Of a stretch of DNA of 19,773 bases, positions 14,943 through 19,773 are shown one piece after another. This DNA comes from JALYGK01 sp036259835 (GTDB lineage: Bacteria > Actinomycetota > UBA4738). Both the position numbers and the translations under genes were made by a program. The notes under the pieces are model-generated. The model was not told where the DNA came from, did not search any database, and saw only the letters and a program-made list of their open reading frames with translations. Position 1 is the first letter of the stretch. The number at the start of each line of letters is the position of its first letter. The stretch is from assembly GCA_036259835.1 (NCBI GenBank), contig DATABA010000138.1:1-19773 (forward strand). The letters are read 5' to 3'.

Positions 14943-17597
14943 ATGAACAGCGAGGTCCCTCCCTCACGATTGACGGCTGAGGGAGCATCTGGCCTGGGTC
15001 CGGATCATGTGGTTTCCGGCGACGCCGGTTCGGACGAGGAGATCCTGCAGGCGGTCGGCCGTGCCTTCGACGAATCGGAGGATGAGGGCTCGGTCGACGT
15101 CCTCGACCTGACGCACTCCGACGCCTGGACCGCAAGCCAACTCCCCGCCGTCCGAAGCAGAAAACGGCGAGCCAAGGGCCGTCGTGACGCTCTGTCCCGC
15201 ATGGCCACCGGCGAGCTCGAGCCCGGAGACGTCGAAACGGCCGTCAACATCATGTCGAGCCACCCCGATCCGGAGACACGGTGGCTCGCGGCCGAAGCCC
15301 TCACGCGGTTCCCCCGGATCGTCCCCCTTTCGGTACCGGCTCGAGTCCTCAAGGACCCGGACGACCGGGTGCGCGCAACCGCCGTCCGCATCGCCGCGGC
15401 CCATGGGGGGCCCGCCGCACCGCTGCTCCTCCCCCTGATCACCGAGCGGACCTGGCCGCTGGCCCAGCAGACCGCCCTCAACACGCTTCCGCACCTGGTC
15501 GCCGCTCCGGACGCGTTGGCGCCTCGAGATGTAAACCGGCTGCTGGAGGCCGTCGCCGCGCTCGATCCGCCCCCTTTCGGTGCCGAAATTCAGGGGTGCA
15601 GCGCCCTGGCCAGAGCCCTGGGCATCGATCGACTGATGGAACGGCTGGATGCACCGGACCGGCGGCGCATCGGCGCCGTTCGACTTCTCGCCACGGAAGG
15701 AAGCACCAGATCGCTTCGGACCGTGGCATCACTTTCGGGCGATCCGATCGAGGAGATTCAATGGGCCGCTGCGCGAGCGATGGCCTCGCTCGAGACCGAG
15801 CCGCCTCGGCGGACGGTTCCGACCGAGCCGCGCGTGACGGAAGCCGAGGGTGACGAAGCTGGCGACGAGGAGGTAATCGCGGCGCTGGTTCGAGGCCTGA
15901 CGGACCCAGAGGAGGTGGTCCGGTCCCAGGCCATCGCCGCCCTCCACAGGGTCCGTCCCGGCTTCATCAAGCTGTGGGCCACACGGGCGCTCAGGGGCAG
16001 GGACAAGACCCGTACGGCACTTGGCGCCGCGGTCGTGCGCCACCTGCGTATCGTGGAATCCGCGCCGTTGCTTCTGGACGTCGCGAGCCAGGTTCCCCGC
16101 GACGAGGCCGCCCCGTATCTTGCGGCCCTGAAGGCCATCGACCTTGAGCCGGAAAGCCTGGTAGAGCTCCTCTCGTCGGTCGACCCCACCCATCGCCAGA
16201 CGGCGGTTCGGCTGGTCTGGCAGCTCGGAGGCAACGCCGTCCTCCCCTATCTCCCGCCGCTCCTGGAAGACAGCTCGGGACCGGTTCGAATGGCGGTCCT
16301 CGAGGTCCTTACTGAGTCCGGCGATCCGTCGGCCGCGCGCTTCGCCCAGCACCTTCTGGAGTCCGACTCATCGGCGGCGGTTCGGGCGACGGCGATGCAG
16401 CTGCTGGCTCGCCGGGGGGGTACGGCGCGCGCTGCCGCCATGGCCCAAGCGCTTCGAGACCCAGACCCCGACGTGCGAGCGACCGCCATTGAAACGCTTC
16501 CGCCCGCTCTTTCCGGAGAGGTGGCCGAGCTGCTCCTGTCCGCCTTCATGGATGAGGACGACCGGGTGTGGCGGCCAACCATTTCACACCTGGCGGAACT
16601 CCCCGACCAAGATCTGCCCCTTCTGTGGTCGGCCATCCGCGAGGCCCCCGAACCGAAGCGGGAGGAGCTTCTCACGGCGCTGGAGCGCCATGACTCCGAC
16701 CGATTGGCAAAGCTCGCGCTCGAGAACGCTCGCACGCCAGACGCCACGAGCCGTGCCCTTACCATTCACATGGCCGCCCGGGCCGGGACGAACGAGTCGA
16801 CGTCGTTGGTGGTGACGGCGCTGGAAGATCCCGATCCGTTCGTTCGCCGAACGGCGGCCGCCGCCATGTCTACGCTGCGCAATCCCCTGGCCGTGCGAGC
16901 ACTTTCGCGCGCCCTTGCCGACCCCCACGCCGAGGTCCGGGTGGAGGCCGTTCGGGCCCTTGGGATCATCGACGACGACAGTGTCCCCACGGCGCTGATC
17001 ACGGCGCTCAACGACCCCGAGATCAGGGTCCGTGAGATGGCCGTCGACGCTCTGGGACGATGGCGATCCCCCGCGGTTGCCCGGAGACTGGCCGCGACGC
17101 TCGGCTCACCCGACCTTCGAGCCATGGTCCGGGACGTCCTGACGAGGATGGGACAGTCGGCCGTGCAGCCGCTCACGGAGGTCGCCATCGGCGACGATGC
17201 GGAAGCCGCGCTCGTGGCGGGAGAGATCCTGAACGACATCGTCGGCGTGCGGAGCTTCGTCACCGAGCTCTCATCCACCGATCCGGAAGCCAGGTTTCGG
17301 GCCGTTCTGGTCCTTGGCGTCATCGGCGGGCCGGTCGCGGCCGAGGCGCTGATGACCATGGTGACCGACCCGGACGTTCGGATTCGAGCGCAGAGCGTCG
17401 TTCTCCTCGGGGAACTGGGTGATCCTCGCGCCGTCAAGGTTCTGAAGCGGGTCTTCACGAGCGATCCCGTTTCCGAGGTGGCCACCGCCGCGGAAGAGTC
17501 GCTCAGAGCCCTTGGAGCGCTTCCTCCGGCAGAGCCGGCTCCGGTGCAGCCTGAGGGGCCTCCCGAGCCGGAAGACCAGGGGACCTTCGACCAATAG
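14943..17597 (+). CDS. large HEAT-repeat protein (884 aa), unknown function
   Basis: Residues 1-80 are acidic then basic and probably disordered (RSRKRRAKGRR near 71-81). From about residue 95 to 855 the protein is a chain of HEAT/PBS-lyase-type repeats, each roughly 30 residues, with the recurring pattern DPDxxVRxxAxxALxxLG. Examples are DPDPDVRATAIETLPP, DPHAEVRVEAVRALGIIDDD, DPEIRVREMAVDALGRW and DPDVRIRAQSVVLLGELGDP. The tail is Pro/Glu-rich. There is no enzyme domain, signal peptide or membrane segment, so it should form a long cytoplasmic superhelix that binds other proteins. GGGAG precedes the ATG at good spacing. It follows the two-component pair by 163 bp. A second small HEAT protein is encoded 33 bp downstream. 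Fold assignment is firm; partner and role are unknown. Confidence 0.9.
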   Translation: MNSEVPPSRLTAEGASGLGPDHVVSGDAGSDEEILQAVGRAFDESEDEGSVDVLDLTHSDAWTASQLPAVRSRKRRAKGRRDALSRMATGELEPGDVETAVNIMSSHPDPETRWLAAEALTRFPRIVPLSVPARVLKDPDDRVRATAVRIAAAHGGPAAPLLLPLITERTWPLAQQTALNTLPHLVAAPDALAPRDVNRLLEAVAALDPPPFGAEIQGCSALARALGIDRLMERLDAPDRRRIGAVRLLATEGSTRSLRTVASLSGDPIEEIQWAAARAMASLETEPPRRTVPTEPRVTEAEGDEAGDEEVIAALVRGLTDPEEVVRSQAIAALHRVRPGFIKLWATRALRGRDKTRTALGAAVVRHLRIVESAPLLLDVASQVPRDEAAPYLAALKAIDLEPESLVELLSSVDPTHRQTAVRLVWQLGGNAVLPYLPPLLEDSSGPVRMAVLEVLTESGDPSAARFAQHLLESDSSAAVRATAMQLLARRGGTARAAAMAQALRDPDPDVRATAIETLPPALSGEVAELLLSAFMDEDDRVWRPTISHLAELPDQDLPLLWSAIREAPEPKREELLTALERHDSDRLAKLALENARTPDATSRALTIHMAARAGTNESTSLVVTALEDPDPFVRRTAAAAMSTLRNPLAVRALSRALADPHAEVRVEAVRALGIIDDDSVPTALITALNDPEIRVREMAVDALGRWRSPAVARRLAATLGSPDLRAMVRDVLTRMGQSAVQPLTEVAIGDDAEAALVAGEILNDIVGVRSFVTELSSTDPEARFRAVLVLGVIGGPVAAEALMTMVTDPDVRIRAQSVVLLGELGDPRAVKVLKRVFTSDPVSEVATAAEESLRALGALPPAEPAPVQPEGPPEPEDQGTFDQ

Positions 17598-17630
17598 CGC
17601 GCCGGGCGCATCATCCATAGGCTCTTCGGG

Positions 17631-17984
17631 ATGACGGACGAACATCAGACCGAATCCCAACTCGCCCCGGCCGAGGTTGAGGAAGCGATGGGATCCACGG
17701 ATCCCCAGGCCAGGGCGCAGGCCCTGCTTCGGGCGCGCCGCGAGGCGGGGCTGGAGCGGGTTCTGGTCCAGGCGTTAGAAGATGACGAACCTCGAGTGCG
17801 ACGGGCAGCCGTCCGGGCCCTGGCGGCGCTGCGCGGGCTACGTGGAACCAGAGCCCTGATGCAAGTCGCGGCACACGATCTCTCGGGCACCGTTCGAGCA
17901 GAGGCCATCGCGGCCCTCGGAAGGATCCTGGAAACGCGCGCCCCGGATACCTCGGCCCTGGGGGACGAGGAGGAGGATCGCTGA
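17631..17984 (+). CDS. small HEAT-repeat protein (117 aa)
   Basis: After a polar N-terminus, residues 25-105 hold two to three HEAT-type repeats (ALEDDEPRVRRAAVRALAAL, then SGTVRAEAIAALGRIL), ending in an acidic tail (DEEEDR). It resembles the repeats of the 884-aa protein directly upstream and is probably in the same transcript, given the 33-bp gap. The ATG at 17631 has no obvious ribosome site. An in-frame ATG at 17688 (Met20) has GAGGAA just before it and is a real alternative that keeps all the repeats. It could cap or compete with the large HEAT protein, or be a split-off fragment of it; the sequence does not decide. Confidence 0.8.
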   Translation: MTDEHQTESQLAPAEVEEAMGSTDPQARAQALLRARREAGLERVLVQALEDDEPRVRRAAVRALAALRGLRGTRALMQVAAHDLSGTVRAEAIAALGRILETRAPDTSALGDEEEDR

Positions 17985-18026
17985 AGCCGTGTCGAGGCGG
18001 CCAGGGTCGACCGAGTCTCGCTTCAG
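17981..18026. terminator. inverted repeat between convergent genes, weak bidirectional terminator candidate
   Basis: CTGAAGC (17981-17987) and GCTTCAG (18020-18026) are perfect complements around a 32-nt loop and contain the stop codons of the two convergent genes. No T-run is present on either side, so the role is doubtful. Confidence 0.25.
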
Positions 18027-18937
18027 ATCTTCACGCTGATCGGTTGGCGAAGCAGCCGGAACGTCGCCGGTGTGTGCCCGAGCACCCGGCCGTCGGCTTC
18101 CACGACCAACGGGCGATCCGCCTCGAACGCGATGCTTCGCCCCTTCATCTCGACGATGTGTCGATGAGGAAGGTGCTCACCCCGATACATCTTCGGTAGG
18201 TCGGTAAACGCCTCCGACTTCGGACCTGTCATCACCAGCACGTCAAGGAGGCCGTCCCCGGGCCACGATCTAGGCGAAATCATCAAGCCGCCGCGATGGA
18301 ACTGGCAGTTCGCGACCACGAAGTCGCGAACCGATGTATCGAGCGACTTTCCATCCACGGTGACATGGCCTCGCGCCAGACGGTATGAGGCGACGCTTGT
18401 CCAGAACGCGGTGAAGTACCCCGCCCTGCCCAGCCAGCGATGAAGCCGCTCCGATCGGGCCAGGACGCTTCCCGACAACCCGGCTTCGGCAGCGTTGGCG
18501 AAGTAGCTCGTCCTGGGCGCCTCAGGTGAGCCGGCCACGTACGTGATCTTTCCGAGGTCGATCGAGAACGTCCCGGCTCCTTCGAGGTATCCCGATGCCC
18601 TCTCCAGATCCGGCGGCAAGCCGAACGTCTTGATGAAGTCGACGTCGGGGTTCGCCGGGAGAACGCCGAGGATGGGTCCTTCTCCGACGGGCCGGTCCTC
18701 CTCGATCATCCCGTTCACGACGTCGTGAACCGTTCCGTCGTCGCCCACCGCGACGATGAAGCGCTCACCCGTTTTCAAGGCGTCCCGGGTCGCCTCGGCA
18801 GCTTCCGTCGACTGGTTGACCTCAATGGAACGGTTCGGGAGATTCCTCTGACGAAGCACGTTGAGCACAGTGGGCACGTCGATCCCACCGGCTCGTCGGT
18901 CCACGATCAGGACCAGGCGACCAAAGGGGCTGCTCAC
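18023..18937 (-). CDS. diacylglycerol/lipid kinase family protein with altered active-site motifs
   Basis: The fold is recognisable: an N-terminal strand RLVLIVDRRAGG, the nucleotide-loop region VAVGDDGTVHDVVNGM (62-77), the LP-x-x-x-x-x-DFIKTFGLP segment (93-107), a second lobe with GDGLLDVLVM (227-236) and a C-terminal EADGR (280-284). Active members of the DagK/YegS/sphingosine-kinase family usually have GGDGT, a Gly-rich GTGND or GSGCD, and DGE at these three places. Here they read GDDGT, NPDVD and DGR. Family membership is firm but catalytic competence is in doubt. Family enzymes phosphorylate diacylglycerol or related lipids at the membrane. GTG start at 18935-18937, without a clear ribosome site; the first strand begins at residue 7, so the start cannot be much later. 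The dcd stop lies 24 bp upstream on the same strand. Confidence 0.82.
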   Translation of the reverse strand: MSSPFGRLVLIVDRRAGGIDVPTVLNVLRQRNLPNRSIEVNQSTEAAEATRDALKTGERFIVAVGDDGTVHDVVNGMIEEDRPVGEGPILGVLPANPDVDFIKTFGLPPDLERASGYLEGAGTFSIDLGKITYVAGSPEAPRTSYFANAAEAGLSGSVLARSERLHRWLGRAGYFTAFWTSVASYRLARGHVTVDGKSLDTSVRDFVVANCQFHRGGLMISPRSWPGDGLLDVLVMTGPKSEAFTDLPKMYRGEHLPHRHIVEMKGRSIAFEADRPLVVEADGRVLGHTPATFRLLRQPISVKI

Positions 18938-18961
18938 GCGTCAGGTCGAGCGTCCGGGCGC

Positions 18962-19543
18962 TCAGGAATCGTTGTCTTCGCCGGCGAATTCCTCGAAGAA
19001 CCGGCTTGCGGTCGGCCCGCGCTGCCCCTGGTACTTGCTGCCGCGAACCGATGACCCGTAGGGGACTTCGGCGGCTGTAGTGAGGCGGAAGAAGGAGATC
19101 TGACCGATCTTCATCCCGGGATAGATCGTGATTGGAAGATTGGCCACGTTCGAGAGCTCCAACGTCAGGTAGCCGTCCCAACCGGGATCCACGTATCCAG
19201 CCGTCGAGTGGATCAGGAGCCCGAGCCTGCCGAGCGACGACTTCCCTTCCAGGCGCGCGACCAGATCGTCGGGAAGGCGAACCCGTTCCAGGGTCGATCC
19301 CAACACGAACTCTCCGGGATGAAGGATGAACGGCACCTTCTCTTCCACCTCGACCAGCTCGGTGAGGTCGGGCATTTCGGCCTTGACATCGATGTACGGA
19401 TATCGGGCGTTGTGGAACGTCCTGAACCGACGATCGACATGCAAGTCGACCGAGGACGGCTGGACGCACGCGTCGTCGAAGGGATCGATCTCGATTCGAC
19501 CCTTCGAGATCTCTTCGCGAATGGAGCGGTCGGACAGGATCAT
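18962..19543 (-). CDS. dcd: dCTP deaminase, probably bifunctional with dUTPase activity
   Basis: The enzyme converts dCTP to dUTP, and in the bifunctional type on to dUMP, feeding dTMP synthesis. The 193 residues begin MILSDRSIREEI as in the family. They contain RLEGKSSLGRLGLLIHSTAG (98-116), YVDPGWDGYLTLELSNVANL (117-136) with the expected catalytic Glu at 129, PGMKIGQ (142-148), and GSKYQGQRGPTASR (168-181) for nucleotide binding. The HSTAG-x-x-DPG and SNVANLPIT sequences match the mycobacterial bifunctional DCD-DUT type rather than the E. coli type, so dual activity is inferred. The open frame extends to 19609, but that would run into the tRNA gene. The ATG at 19541-19543 starts the conserved sequence. 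No ribosome site is visible before it. The diacylglycerol-kinase-family gene follows after 24 bp. Confidence 0.95.
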   Translation of the reverse strand: MILSDRSIREEISKGRIEIDPFDDACVQPSSVDLHVDRRFRTFHNARYPYIDVKAEMPDLTELVEVEEKVPFILHPGEFVLGSTLERVRLPDDLVARLEGKSSLGRLGLLIHSTAGYVDPGWDGYLTLELSNVANLPITIYPGMKIGQISFFRLTTAAEVPYGSSVRGSKYQGQRGPTASRFFEEFAGEDNDS

Positions 19544-19560
19544 GGGGGCGCGGTTACAAT
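19531..19560 (+). promoter_or_regulatory. candidate tRNA-Gly promoter, inside the start of dcd
   Basis: CGGACA (19531-19536, 4 of 6 to TTGACA) and TACAAT (19555-19560, 5 of 6 to TATAAT) are 18 bp apart. Initiation near 19567 would be about 6 nt before the mature tRNA end. The -35 lies within the first codons of the divergent dcd gene. Confidence 0.55.
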
Positions 19561-19572
19561 CGCTGCTGCCTC

Positions 19573-19646
19573 GCGGATGTAGTTCAGTGGTAGAACGCGA
19601 GCTTCCCAAGCTCGAGGCGGGGGTTCGATTCCCCTCATCCGCTCCA
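19573..19646 (+). tRNA. tRNA-Gly, anticodon CCC
   Basis: A full cloverleaf can be drawn. The acceptor stem is GCGGATG (19573-19579) with CATCCGC (19636-19642). The D-stem is GTTC/GAAC. The anticodon stem is CGAGC/GCTCG around loop TTCCCAA, so the anticodon is CCC at 19605-19607, reading GGG. The variable loop has 4 nt. The T-stem is GGGGG/CCCCT (one G-U pair) around loop TTCGATT. The discriminator base is T, as usual for bacterial tRNA-Gly, and the CCA end is encoded (19644-19646). Confidence 0.97.
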
Positions 19647-19773
19647 CCCTATCGACTCCTCGAGCCCGTGCGCCGGCGAACGGCCCGGCCTGCAGCAGTT
19701 GCGCGTGCTTTCCGCTCCGACAGAAAGTGGGCCGCGGACGGGCAGAGGTCCTGAAGGGGACAGACTTCGCACG
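19647..19773. other. end of window, no gene supported
   Basis: No coding frame with family features is visible in these 127 bases. A short segment GAAGGGGACAGACTTC (19753-19768) has 4-bp complementary ends and may be the edge of a dispersed palindromic repeat. Confidence 0.4.

Noticed and set aside
19544..19609. N-terminal extension of dcd to 19609
   Set aside because: It would overlap the tRNA-Gly gene and add residues absent from the family.
19326..19754. 142-codon plus-strand open frame across the end of dcd and the tRNA
   Set aside because: It runs through a well-formed tRNA gene and is antisense to dcd.
1..19773. CRISPR array, insertion sequence, prophage or defence island
   Set aside because: No regularly spaced repeats, transposase, integrase or nuclease-type genes were seen; all gene space is accounted for by the listed genes.

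Overview
The window is chromosomal DNA of high GC content. It most likely comes from an uncultured or deep-branching Actinomycetota. Four features point there: a dnaK chaperone operon that carries its own HspR repressor and a HAIR-type operator; a DnaK with the GGDDWDQR signature; a dCTP deaminase of the mycobacterial (deaminase/dUTPase) type; and an EtfD-like membrane Fe-S oxidoreductase. No transposase, integrase, CRISPR array or phage gene is visible. Coding density is very high, with 1- or 4-nt gene overlaps at several junctions. The assignment below phylum is open.

Layout. (1) 1-1117, minus strand: the N-terminal part of a LemA-family membrane protein, cut by the window edge, and a 226-aa protein of unknown function. 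(2) 1178-8476, minus strand: a six-gene heat-shock operon read dnaK, hsp20, grpE, dnaJ, hspR, clpB. It is driven by one near-consensus promoter (TTGACA, 17 bp, TATCTT) with an HspR inverted repeat across its -35 and spacer. (3) 8477-8701: a divergent control region holding that promoter, several repeats and a forward promoter. (4) 8702-12181, plus strand: two tandem paralogous DivIVA-like coiled-coil proteins, overlapping by 4 nt, followed after 16 nt by a membrane heterodisulfide-reductase-like oxidoreductase. (5) 12474-14779: a soluble histidine kinase and a NarL-type response regulator, overlapping by 4 nt. (6) 14943-17984: an 884-aa HEAT-repeat protein and a 117-aa HEAT-repeat companion. 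(7) 18023-19543, minus strand: a diacylglycerol-kinase-family protein with unusual active-site motifs and dcd. (8) 19573-19646: tRNA-Gly(CCC), divergent from dcd, with its promoter inside the start of dcd.

How the parts work together. The heat-shock operon is self-contained: foldase machine (DnaK, DnaJ, GrpE), holdase (Hsp20), disaggregase (ClpB) and repressor (HspR). HspR in this family is known to need DnaK as co-repressor, so the operon should shut itself off when DnaK is free. The operon is standard apart from hsp20 lying between dnaK and grpE and clpB closing the unit.

The least described content is the plus-strand block: the tandem FGYxRSAV coiled-coil pair linked to a respiratory-type Fe-S enzyme, and the large and small HEAT proteins behind a cytosolic two-component system. 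I found no unmistakably new defence or mobile system. These two arrangements and the degenerate lipid-kinase motifs are the best leads.
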